DNA from: JBDHAC01 sp039589195
GTDB lineage: Bacteria > Gemmatimonadota > Gemmatimonadetes > Palauibacterales > Palauibacteraceae
Reading direction: 5' to 3'
DNA length: 64,000 bases
Assembly: GCA_039589195.1 (NCBI GenBank)
Contig: JBDHHV010000038.1
Location: 1 to 64,000 of the forward strand
This document shows positions 17,363 through 25,641 of this stretch, in pieces. A program made the translations under genes and the position numbers. Numbering within the stretch: position 1 is the first letter of the stretch; each line of letters begins with the position of its first letter. Below the pieces are notes generated by a model, which worked only from the letters and a program-made list of their open reading frames with translations, did no database searches and was not told where the DNA came from.

Positions 17363-19758
17363 GTGCCCGGATCATGACGGCGCTTCCCGGGATGTTCCCC
17401 GACGCGGCCCTGGTCGTCGTGGGCCTACTGGTGGGTTGCGGCGGGAGCGCGGTGGAGAGAGACGACGAGAGCCCTCAGGGGAGTGCACAGGAGGAAGAGT
17501 TGGAGAGACGTCTCCGGGCCGAGATCCAGGGTCCCACCGCGATCCGATTCACCCTCGCCGGCGTCGAACGGCCGTCCGGACCATCGGCCTATCGCCTGAC
17601 AGACGGCCACGGCCGGGAGATTCCCATCGCGGAGGTGCTGCCCAACACCGCGTCCGAGTCCCTTGTGGTCCCGGAGGTCGCGCTGGATCCCATGCGGGTC
17701 CACTACCTGGAGGTCCCCGAGCTGGGTCTCCGGGCCCTGGTCCAGCGGGTCCCCATCTTCCGCAACCTCTACTCCTCCAAGCCCCTGGGCGCGGTTGTCT
17801 CGGACGACGGGGGCGAGACCGCCTTCCGCATCTTTTCCCCCCGGGCGCAAGCCGTGCGGCTCCATCTCTATCACGCCAAAGACGACGCACCTGCCGAGGT
17901 CTGGCGCGTCGTGGAGATGGAGAAGGACGAGGACGGAGTGTGGGAGGCCACGGAGATCGGGGATCTCCACGGCACCTGGTACGACTTCACGGTTCACGGT
18001 CCGGCCGATCCCGGGAACTGGTTCTACGAGACCCACCCCGTCCACGTCTCGGATCCCTACGCGTTGGTCAACGATGACGCCCTGGGGAAGTCGCGGGTGT
18101 GGCGGGACGGTCCTCCTCCGCCTCCCGTGTCGGGTGGCCGGCCGCGCATGGAGGACGTAGTGGCGTACGAGGTGCACGTTCAGGACTTCACCGACCTCCT
18201 TCCCGTGGGCGAAGCGGAGACCGGGACGCTCCCCGCTATGGCCCGGGCGGGGCTGGTGAACGCGCACGGCGAGCCCATCGGCTTCGACCACCTGGCGGGT
18301 CTCGGCGTCAACGTGGTCCATCTCATGCCGGTGCAGGAGTACCTCCACTACCCCGACGCCGACTGGCAGGCCGCTTTCGCGGATGATCCCTTCGCGCAGG
18401 CCATGGGGATCGATCGGGAGAACTACCAGTGGGGGTATCGCACGACCCACGCGTTCGCCGTGGAGAGCCGCTTCCGTTCGCGGGACGCCGAGCCCGGAGC
18501 GGAACGGGAGCAGTTCAAGGCGCTCGTCCGGGCGTTCCACGAGCGGGGCATCGCGGTGATCATCGATGTGGTGCCGAACCACACCGGCGAGAACATGGAC
18601 GGGCGGCACCTGCTCCTGAACTTCAACGTCCTGGATCTCCCCTACTACTACCGCACCAACGAGGACCTCGAGCACATAGGCCCGTTCGGGAACGAGGTGA
18701 AGTCGGAGGAGCGGCCCATGGTGCAGCGCTGGATCGTCGACCAGCTGAGGCATTGGGTGGAGGGGCTGGGCGTGGACGGCTTCCGCATCGACCTGGCCGG
18801 GCAGCTGGACGAGCAGACGCTCCTCCGGGTCAAGCAGGAGCTCCCGCAGGATCTGATCATCTACGGGGAAGCGTGGATTCCCCCCAGCGACCCCGATGTC
18901 CGCTCGAACCCCGATTGGAGTTGGTACAAGGCCGATGCGCCGATCACCTTCTTCCAGGACGACGCCCGCGACGCCTTCAAAGGCACCCCTTTCGACGTGG
19001 ACAAGCGGGGGTGGGCCGGCGGAGACGGCGTCGCCCGGGACGCCACCATGCGCGGGCTCGCCAACCAACATGCCGAAGAGTCGCACGCTACGAAGGGGAT
19101 CGCCTACCTGGATATCCATGACAACTGGGCCCTGGCCGATCGATACGCGCTCAGCGACGATCACAACGGGCTCGAGGGCGTGGACCTGGGCGCCATGCGG
19201 ATCGCCGCCGGACTCCTCTTCACCGCGGCGGGACCGGTCGTGATCCACGGGGGGACCGAGATGCTCCGCTCCAAGGGGCTGGCGCCGCTCGAGGAATTCC
19301 GGGTGGAAGCGGCCGGCGGCACGATTTGGTTCAAGGGCCGGGACGACACCTACAACCTGCGGGCCCCGAACCGGTTCCTGTGGAACAGCCTCGTCCCCGG
19401 CTCCGATCACGCGGCCATGCGGGACTACTGGCGGGGTCTCCTGGCGCTGCGCATGTCGGAGCACGGCCGGGTCTTCCGCGTCGCCGAGGTGCCCGACGGG
19501 CACTACCGCTGGATCACCCCGGACGAAGGCACGTTACTGGGATACGTGGTCGGTGAGCGAGTCCTGGTCCTGGCCAACAGCGGCGCAGACGAGGGTGTCT
19601 TCCGGTTCGATCTGCCGGAGGGCGATTGGCGGCAGGTGGGCGGCCGCGAACGAGTGAACCTGGACGGCGTGGAGGGCGAATTCGCGCGGCTCGGCCGTGG
19701 GAGGCAGGAGGTGCCGGTGCCGGCTGGCGCGTTCCTGGTGTGGGTGGCCGACCGCTGA
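17359..19758 (+). CDS. Pullulanase-type GH13 lipoprotein (type I pullulanase-like)
   Basis: A 799-residue secreted lipoprotein (VVVGLLVGCGG at the leader). After about 100 residues of beta-rich sequence comes a carbohydrate-binding/CBM48-like domain (FRIFSPRAQAVRLHLYH), then the catalytic barrel: AYEVHVQDFT, INVVHLMPVQE-like text (GVNVVHLMPVQEYLHY), YQWGYRTTHAFAVESRF where type I pullulanases have YNWGYDP, VIIDVVPNHTG (region I, near 400), FRIDLAG with the nucleophile Asp (near 478), YGEAW with the Glu (near 503), and DIHDNW with the last Asp (near 588). It should debranch alpha-1,6 links in starch fragments. It begins at GTG 17359 overlapping the previous stop. It ends 5 bases from a convergent gene with no clear terminator. 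Confidence 0.88.
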   Translation: MSARIMTALPGMFPDAALVVVGLLVGCGGSAVERDDESPQGSAQEEELERRLRAEIQGPTAIRFTLAGVERPSGPSAYRLTDGHGREIPIAEVLPNTASESLVVPEVALDPMRVHYLEVPELGLRALVQRVPIFRNLYSSKPLGAVVSDDGGETAFRIFSPRAQAVRLHLYHAKDDAPAEVWRVVEMEKDEDGVWEATEIGDLHGTWYDFTVHGPADPGNWFYETHPVHVSDPYALVNDDALGKSRVWRDGPPPPPVSGGRPRMEDVVAYEVHVQDFTDLLPVGEAETGTLPAMARAGLVNAHGEPIGFDHLAGLGVNVVHLMPVQEYLHYPDADWQAAFADDPFAQAMGIDRENYQWGYRTTHAFAVESRFRSRDAEPGAEREQFKALVRAFHERGIAVIIDVVPNHTGENMDGRHLLLNFNVLDLPYYYRTNEDLEHIGPFGNEVKSEERPMVQRWIVDQLRHWVEGLGVDGFRIDLAGQLDEQTLLRVKQELPQDLIIYGEAWIPPSDPDVRSNPDWSWYKADAPITFFQDDARDAFKGTPFDVDKRGWAGGDGVARDATMRGLANQHAEESHATKGIAYLDIHDNWALADRYALSDDHNGLEGVDLGAMRIAAGLLFTAAGPVVIHGGTEMLRSKGLAPLEEFRVEAAGGTIWFKGRDDTYNLRAPNRFLWNSLVPGSDHAAMRDYWRGLLALRMSEHGRVFRVAEVPDGHYRWITPDEGTLLGYVVGERVLVLANSGADEGVFRFDLPEGDWRQVGGRERVNLDGVEGEFARLGRGRQEVPVPAGAFLVWVADR

Positions 19759-19763
19759 TCCTG

Positions 19764-20654
19764 CTAGGTGCCGCCCGAGATCTTGCGATACATCCCGCGC
19801 ACGTTGAGCTCTCGCCAATCCTCGTAGCGGTCCCAGTCGCGGTACTCCTCGAGCAGGACCTCCGCCGCCGCCTCATCCTCGCTCATTCCCGCCTCGACGG
19901 CCGCCCGGACGGCCTCGTCCAGGTCGCGATAGTACTGGAGTTGCCGCTCGATCGCCGGGCGGTCCCCGGGCGGACCATGGCCGAACACGATACGGTCGAA
20001 GGGGATCTCGAGCAGACCCTCGATCGCCCCGAACATGTCCGGGAAGTGGAAGCTCGCGAGGTCCCGGTACCCGAACCGATCCCGCGATACGAAGTCGACG
20101 GCGAACGCGATGCGGTGCGCGGGCAGGTAACCGACGGCGATGTCGTCGCTGTGGCTCCGACCGAGGTAGTGGAGCTCGACCTCGCCTCCCGCCAGCGAGG
20201 CACGGTCGGAGAACGTGGAATCGGGTGGGGGCAGGTCCGGATTCGCGGCCTCACGGAGCGGAGCGTCCGCATTCTCGTGCGCGAAGATGGGGGCACCCGA
20301 CTCGAACGCCTCGCGCAGGACGGTGGCGCCGGTCGCGTGGTCGGCATCGCGATGACTGTACACGATTGCGGTCAGCTCGGTGTCCGGCACATGCCTGCGA
20401 ATCTCCTCGGCGTACAGTGCCGCCGCTTCGACGGAGATCGGGTCGAACGCGACGATGCCGGCGGCGGTGCGCACGAACAGGGTATTGTGAGCCTGGAAAC
20501 GGAACTGATACACCCCGTCCGCCACCTCGGTCGTCTCGTAGGGCGGCGGCTCATCGGGTTCGCTTCCCCTTTCGGCCACCGGGGGTGGGGGCCCTTCCGA
20601 GCAGCCGGCGGCTACCAGGATGAACATCCAGGGCAAGATACGCTCACGGATCAT
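19764..20654 (-). CDS. Lipoprotein metallo-beta-lactamase-fold hydrolase with variant HxDxDH motif
   Basis: A 296-residue lipoprotein (MFILVAAGCSE, lipobox at Cys18). The MBL fold is shown by the metal motif YSHRDADH (His101, Asp103, Asp105, His106), SHSDD (His168), AVDF (Asp187) and FGHGP (His226). In standard enzymes the second position of HxHxDH is His; here it is Asp, which may alter metal 1 binding. The overall sequence resembles SoxH-like or quinoprotein-relay MBL proteins and not clinical beta-lactamases; substrate unknown. Its ATG overlaps the stop of the upstream glycosyltransferase gene (ATGA), so they are coupled. C-terminal 60 residues are an acidic helical tail. Confidence 0.82.
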   Translation of the reverse strand: MIRERILPWMFILVAAGCSEGPPPPVAERGSEPDEPPPYETTEVADGVYQFRFQAHNTLFVRTAAGIVAFDPISVEAAALYAEEIRRHVPDTELTAIVYSHRDADHATGATVLREAFESGAPIFAHENADAPLREAANPDLPPPDSTFSDRASLAGGEVELHYLGRSHSDDIAVGYLPAHRIAFAVDFVSRDRFGYRDLASFHFPDMFGAIEGLLEIPFDRIVFGHGPPGDRPAIERQLQYYRDLDEAVRAAVEAGMSEDEAAAEVLLEEYRDWDRYEDWRELNVRGMYRKISGGT

Positions 20655-21808
20655 CGGTGCTCCTCCTTGAGTTCGTGCAGCCAGCTCTCCAACGCTGCGC
20701 CGAGTTGCACGGTGTCGAAGTGCTCCTCGGCACGGCGGCGGGCTTGCGCGGCCATGCTGCTGCGCCTCGGCTCATCCTCGAGAATCTGGCGTACAGCCCG
20801 GCCCAGATCGGCAGGATCGCGCGGAGTCAGGATCCCCACGTCCCGCGTCACGATGGAGTCGACACCGCCGCCCTCATAGGCCACGCACGGAGTGCCTCCG
20901 GCCAGCGCCTCCGCGTAGATGATCCCAAAGTGCTCCTTCTTCTCCGGACCCGCCACGAGCAACGTCGCTCCGTTGATCAACTCCGCCTTGTCGTCCGCGG
21001 AAACGAAACCCAGGAAGCGACCACGACCCTCCAGGTCACGCTCCAGCTGGGACCGAAGCTCCCCGGACCCGATGAAGAACGTCGGGGCGAGGTCCGCGTA
21101 CTCCCTGGACGCCGTGACCACGTTCTGCGGTCCCTTCGAACGCGTCAGCGCCCCAGGGCAGATGACATATCGATCGGGGAGATCAAACCGCTTGGTCGCT
21201 CCACCATTCCGCTCCGGATGGAACTCCCGCAGGTCGATTCCGCAGGGAAGCACCAGGAACCGTTCGGGTCCCACATCGACCAGCGGGCGCACGAGCGCGT
21301 CGCGGACGTAGTCCGTTGTCACCAACAGCCCGTCGGCGGCCTGAATGGCTTGCGCGATCTCCCCCCATAGCCGGTCGTCGTATCCCCCGCCGTGACGTGG
21401 TTCGATGCCGGTCCCGTGCAAGAACAGAGCGTACGGCTTGGAGGCTCGACGGCAAACCTCGAAGGTCGCGACGGCAACGAGGTTGGCATGGTGGCCGATG
21501 ACGATATCCACCCCGGCGACATACTGCTCGAGCGTCTGCTCGTAGGTATGAACGAGCTCGAGCGCTTCGCCATAAGTCATTGTGGATACGGTCTTTTGCG
21601 CATCCCCGGCCGAGGGCAGGTACTCGTGCACCGGCAGGGTCGCCCCCGGAAGCGGGATATCCACGTTGACCGCACCCGGGACACCTTCGCCGACCCCCGG
21701 GTGCATGAACACGACCTCGTTTCCACGAGCGAGGAGTTGGCTTGCCTGCTGCCGAGCCACTTCACCGCTCCCCCGTCCCGCATTCAGTAGCGCGATCGCG
21801 ATCTTGAT
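20651..21808 (-). CDS. Group 1 (GT4) glycosyltransferase, apparent AUC start
   Basis: A GT-B fold glycosyltransferase of about 385 residues. Donor-domain motifs are present: YVICPGALTRSKGPQNVV, FIGSGE, and HFGIIYAEALAGGTPCVAYE with the E-x7-E pattern. The acceptor domain normally begins with a strand such as KIAIALLNAG; here that sequence is encoded from ATC at 21806-21808, with AAGGAG 9 bases upstream and an in-frame TGA a few codons before it. No ATG, GTG or TTG lies between that TGA and GTG at 21760, which would delete the first strand and the glycine loop GRGSGE. So AUC initiation, or a mutated AUG, is likely. It is coupled to the MBL gene. Acceptor and sugar unknown. Confidence 0.82.
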   Translation of the reverse strand: MKIAIALLNAGRGSGEVARQQASQLLARGNEVVFMHPGVGEGVPGAVNVDIPLPGATLPVHEYLPSAGDAQKTVSTMTYGEALELVHTYEQTLEQYVAGVDIVIGHHANLVAVATFEVCRRASKPYALFLHGTGIEPRHGGGYDDRLWGEIAQAIQAADGLLVTTDYVRDALVRPLVDVGPERFLVLPCGIDLREFHPERNGGATKRFDLPDRYVICPGALTRSKGPQNVVTASREYADLAPTFFIGSGELRSQLERDLEGRGRFLGFVSADDKAELINGATLLVAGPEKKEHFGIIYAEALAGGTPCVAYEGGGVDSIVTRDVGILTPRDPADLGRAVRQILEDEPRRSSMAAQARRRAEEHFDTVQLGAALESWLHELKEEHR

Positions 21809-21875
21809 GGGTGAGTTCTCCTTCGAGCTTCAGGCTGGACCGGCACGGCACGGTGCACGGCTTCGGACCATCCGA

Positions 21876-22334
21876 TTAGACAATCCCTCGCTCCAATAGT
21901 CGCTTGCGGTAGGCATGCTGGGTCTTGGCGCGGGTGTACCCGAGCTGCTCGTAGAAAGGGTGCGCCTCGGCCCGCAGCACGTTGCTCCGCACCGACATCT
22001 GCTCGAGACCTCTACCGGCAGCCCACACCTCCACTGCCTCCAGGAGCTCGCGTCCGATCCCCAGCCCTCGGTGCTCCGAATCCACGATCAACCCCAGGAT
22101 CTCGCAGCGCCGCTCCGATTCCAGAAACTCCTGCTCGGAGCCGTGTATCCACCCCACCACCTGCCCGCGGCCCGACTCGGCGACAAACACGATGTCCTCT
22201 GAGCCCCCGAGCAGACGCTCGAGCCGTCAGGCGACCGCGTCCTCGACCACGGGGTAGCCCAGAGCCGCGCCGAGCTCCGCGATGCGAGCTGCATCCTCGG
22301 GGACAGCCGAGCGGATACCTCGCGACCGCTTCAA
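21876..22334 (-). pseudogene. GNAT family N-acetyltransferase with in-frame nonsense codon
   Basis: The frame encodes a complete GNAT protein of about 150 residues apart from a TGA at 22227-22229. N-terminal to it is IRSAVPEDAARIAELGAALG with YPVVEDAVA; after it comes RLERLLGGSEDIVFVAESG, the core VVGWIHG, LGLIVDSEHRGLGIGRELL (acetyl-CoA pyrophosphate loop Q/RGxGIG) and HPFYEQLGYTRAKTQHAY. The missing residue is probably Arg (CGA to TGA). A possible TTG start lies at 22334. GNAT enzymes are not a selenoprotein family and the position is not catalytic, so this looks like a nonsense mutation or a base error. A shorter protein could start at 22190 but would lack the first helices. Confidence 0.65.
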
Positions 22335-22370
22335 GTCGGGCGCGAGGAGATGGTCATGCCCAGGGACGTT

Positions 22371-23321
22371 TCATTCGAGCGGAATACGGTCCTTGTTCTG
22401 CTCGAGCCATCGTTCGAACGTCAGGAGCGATGGGTTGAGCGATCGCGCGAACTCGGGGTCACGGGCGCCGCTGTAATCATCCTCGAAATCGCGCTTGAAC
22501 TGGAACATGTTCCCGATATCCTCCGCTCCCGGAAACCCGAATCCGCGGTACGCCTCGGCGGACACCTCGTTGTAGCGGACCTTCTCCCTGAGCGCCTCGC
22601 TCAACGCCGCCGCCATCTGCGTGCCCGTCAACTGCTCACCGGACACCCCGATGGTCTTCCCGATGAACTCGGGCCCCCGCTTGAAGATTCCGTACGCACA
22701 CTTCCCGATGTCCTCGGCCGCGATCCCCGGCAGCCTCGCCCCGCCCATCGGGAACGTGATGGCCAAGGTACCGTCCGGACCTCGCGTCGGCCCCGACCCG
22801 AAGAAGATGAGGTTGTCCCAGTAAAAGGACGTCAGGAGAAACGTCGTCGGCACCCCCAGGTCGGTGAATGCCGCGTTGGCCTCCGCCTTGGCGTCGAAGT
22901 GCGGGACTTTGTACCTCTCCATCAAGGTCGGCATGCGGTCGTCATCGAGCGGGACCCAGCGGCGCGTGTCCTCGAACGTGGACCAGATGACGTGCTGGAG
23001 ACCGGCGTCCGCCGCGGCCTCGGCCATGGCCCGCCCCTGCGCGCTCTCCTTCTCCGGGGAGAGGTGCTCCCAAAAGAACGTCACGCAGAACGCCCCGTAC
23101 GCGCCCGCGAACGCTCGCTTCAGACTCTCGGCGTCATCCACGTCGGCCGCGACGACTTCCGCGCCAAGCTCCGCCAGCGCCCGAGCCTTGTCCGAGCTCA
23201 CATCGCGCGTGAGGGCCCGGACCTGAAAGGGACTGTCGTCATCGTTCAAGATGGCTCGGGCCAACCCGCCGCCCTGCGCGCCGGTCGCCCCTACCACCGC
23301 AATGATCTTCTTATCGCTCAT
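22371..23321 (-). CDS. NmrA-like NAD(P)-binding protein
   Basis: A 316-residue Rossmann protein of the NmrA/atypical short-chain dehydrogenase type. The dinucleotide loop is IIAVVGATGAQGGGLARAIL at the N-terminus; the order RALTRDVSSDKARAL and VAADVDDAESLKRAF follows the family exactly, and AFCVTFFWEH marks the fourth strand. No SDR YxxxK catalytic pair is obvious, so it may act as a redox sensor or a non-catalytic NAD(P)H-binding protein. ATG 23321 is preceded by AAAGGGAGC; the frame continues 24 codons upstream but the family N-terminus fits here. Transcribed with the surrounding minus-strand genes, though 200 bases separate it from the Gfo/Idh locus. Confidence 0.85.
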   Translation of the reverse strand: MSDKKIIAVVGATGAQGGGLARAILNDDDSPFQVRALTRDVSSDKARALAELGAEVVAADVDDAESLKRAFAGAYGAFCVTFFWEHLSPEKESAQGRAMAEAAADAGLQHVIWSTFEDTRRWVPLDDDRMPTLMERYKVPHFDAKAEANAAFTDLGVPTTFLLTSFYWDNLIFFGSGPTRGPDGTLAITFPMGGARLPGIAAEDIGKCAYGIFKRGPEFIGKTIGVSGEQLTGTQMAAALSEALREKVRYNEVSAEAYRGFGFPGAEDIGNMFQFKRDFEDDYSGARDPEFARSLNPSLLTFERWLEQNKDRIPLE

Positions 23322-23520
23322 CGGTGCTCCCTTTGGAGGAGGATGCGTGCTTCCGGAGCACACTCGTACGCGCCTCTCGAGCTCATGTGCCATTATGATG
23401 GCACTCGACGAGCGCCCTCAGGAGAGGTCGACGGTGACCTCTAGCAGGCTGCCAATCCCGGTCGTGTCCGGCCAACCGCCGGCTCCGAGCCAGGGCGAGC
23501 CCTGATATGCGGTCCTTCCG

Positions 23521-25078
23521 TCACACGATGCGTCGGTCCACCGGATCCCACTCCACCTGGCGGCCGAGCTGATACGCCCGGGTAGCCATGTGGCACGTGA
23601 TGGCCTCCTGGAGCCCCTGCTCGATGTCGCAACTGGTGTTTCCGCCGTTGCGGATCACGTCCACCCATTCCGCGATGTGAAGGTTGTAGGCGTTCACCCG
23701 GCGACCACCGCGATAGGTGTACAGGAGTCCTCGACTGGCGAAATACTGGGCCGTGGCCGACGTGATCGCGTCGACTCCCCTGAACCCGGGCTGGTACGTG
23801 AACAGGGGACTGGCCGGATCGATGAGTCCTTCCTCGATCTTCTCCTTGAATCGGGTGGAGGAGCCGTCGGCGTTGATACGGAGGCCGGCGTCCACCTCCA
23901 TCGTGGCATCGTGCCCCATAAAGATCCGACCTCGCCAATTCCCGTTCGCCAGGGTGGCGCTGTAGACGAGAGTCAGGTCCCGGTCCGGGTACTCCATCAC
24001 GGCCTGGAAGACATCGGGTACATCCCGGCCGTCCTTGAAGTAATAGATGCCTCCCGACGCCACACAGGTCTTTGGAATCCCAAGCTCCAGGATCTGGTTC
24101 ACCGAGTCGAACTCGTGGCTGAACAGATCCCCCGAGAGGCCCGTCCCGTAATCGAACCAGCAGCGCCAGCGGAAGAAGCGCTCCGGGGTGAACGGATACT
24201 TGTTCGGCGCCGGTCCCTGGAACTCATCCCAATCGATGGTCTCGGGGGTCCCCCGCTCGTCGATCTCCCACACCCAGGCCCCCCAGGGGTCGTTCCGGTT
24301 GGTGGTCGTCTCCACCAGCGTGAGGGGTCCCAGAAGTCCGGCATCAAGGACTTCCTTGGCCTTGATGTGGCTCTCGGTCTGCCGTTGTTGATGCCCGAGT
24401 TGGAACACGATGTCCGAGCCCTTGACGGCCTCGTACATCCGGTACGTCTCTTCCTCCTCCCGGGTCATGGCCTTTTCCACGTAGATGTGCTTTCCGGCCG
24501 CCACCGCGTCGATGCACATCTGTGAATGCCAGTGGTCCGGTGTGGCGATCATGACCGCGTCCACGTCGTTGCTTTCCAGCAGGTCCGTGTAGCGGCGGAA
24601 GCGGGTGGCCGGCGGTGATCTCTACGTTCAGATGATCCTGCTGCATGAACGTCTCGAGACCCTTGTGACGCGGATCCTCTTCGGCGGCCTCCCGCGCGCT
24701 CTCGATCCACTCGGGGTGGGCGAAGCCGGCGCTCCGGACGAGGTTCTCTCCCTCCCCCCCAAAGCCGATGATCCCGATCCGTATCAACTGCGATGGGGGC
24801 CGTGATATGGCATCGGGGATGATGGCCGGAGCACCGTCCGAGATCCCCAGCTCGGCCATGATGGCCTCGCGCTTGGCGTCCTGGCCCAGCTTCTTCTGAT
24901 ACCAGCCCCCGAAGAACAATCCCAGGACCGGCACCGACGCCAGGGCCTTCAAGACGTCACGGCGCGGGATTCCGGCCGCCGGGGTCGAGGCCGGCGCGTC
25001 GCTCTCAGACGCCGGTTGCAGGGAGGGCGCCGTCTGCGGGGCGGGCTCCGTCGGGTCGTTCTTGTTCTCGTCGCTCAT
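23521..25078 (-). pseudogene. TAT-anchored Gfo/Idh/MocA oxidoreductase with a one-base frameshift
   Basis: Two overlapping frames together encode one 519-residue protein. The N-terminal part (from ATG 25078, GGAG 8 bases upstream) has a Pro/Ala-rich stretch, a twin-arginine segment GIPRRDVLKALASVPVLGLF and the Rossmann start IRIGIIGFGGEGENL. The C-terminal part resumes with RFRRYTDLLESNDVDAVMIA, TPDHWHSQMC, the catalytic Lys in YVEKAMT, then the substrate domain. The frame changes near 24603-24609, where an extra base in a CCACCC tract (minus strand) would explain it. A real inactivation and a sequence error are equally possible, because everything else is intact. It is the third gene of an ApbE-DoxX-Gfo operon. 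Confidence 0.75.
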
Positions 25079-25104
25079 TCTTCGTTCTCCGCTCGCACGG
25101 GCCT

Positions 25105-25626
25105 CTATCCGACGCTCTGAGCGTACCGCTTCCGGAAGATCAATCGGTCCAACCCCACCTGGTTAGAGGTGGGGAAGCCGAAGATGACCAGAAGAGCGGC
25201 CAGCTCGACCAGGATCTTGTTCACGATCAGGTAGCTCCCCTCGGTGGGAATCGAGTACTCGAGACCCGGGAAGGGGGGAGCCGCCAGGTAGTACAGGAGA
25301 AGCATGGCGACTCCGGCGAGGGCTGCGGGCCGGGCGAAGGCTCCGACCAACAGTGCCAGGCCGACGAGCAGGAGACCCCACTGATTCAGGTAGTCCACGA
25401 CTGTGAGGGCACCCGGGTTCGTGGCGAGAGAGAGAAACTGCTTCTCGAACCAACCCTGGGACTGCTCCAGGTATCCCGCTGACGTCCAGAACGAGTTGGT
25501 GATCTTGGCCAGCCCTTCGTACATGAAGTGCCAGCCCACGAGCATTCTGAGACCCACGAGGGCCGTGAGCTGAAACCTCCCGTACTCACGCATCCCAGTC
25601 GGGTCTCCCGTGGTTGCGGTCGGCAT
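25105..25626 (-). CDS. DoxX family membrane protein
   Basis: A 173-residue inner-membrane protein with four hydrophobic helices. It starts LVGLRMLVGWHFMYEGLAKI, the typical DoxX opening, and ends in a basic tail LDRLIFRKRYAQ. DoxX proteins associate with thiosulfate:quinone or other redox systems; the family role is mostly unclear. The ribosome site AGGAGAGG overlaps the stop of the ApbE gene 16 bases upstream, and the anchored Gfo/Idh gene follows 26 bases downstream, so the three form a tight operon. A periplasmic segment between helices 1 and 2 contains aromatic residues (FWTSAGYLEQSQGWF). A role as a membrane partner passing electrons or sugars to the anchored oxidoreductase is inference. 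Confidence 0.85.
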   Translation of the reverse strand: MPTATTGDPTGMREYGRFQLTALVGLRMLVGWHFMYEGLAKITNSFWTSAGYLEQSQGWFEKQFLSLATNPGALTVVDYLNQWGLLLVGLALLVGAFARPAALAGVAMLLLYYLAAPPFPGLEYSIPTEGSYLIVNKILVELAALLVIFGFPTSNQVGLDRLIFRKRYAQSVG

Positions 25627-25641
25627 AGAGCCCTGCCTCTC

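Noticed and set aside
15773..19503. Long minus-strand open frames opposite the two GH13 genes
   Set aside because: They mirror the codon pattern of the GH13 genes and have no start signals or domain features.
22227..22229. TGA in the acetyltransferase as a second selenocysteine codon
   Set aside because: A small hairpin follows (CGAGC-GTCT-GCTCG) but its loop is only about 10 bases from the TGA, the position is not catalytic, and GNAT proteins are not a selenoprotein family. A nonsense change is simpler.
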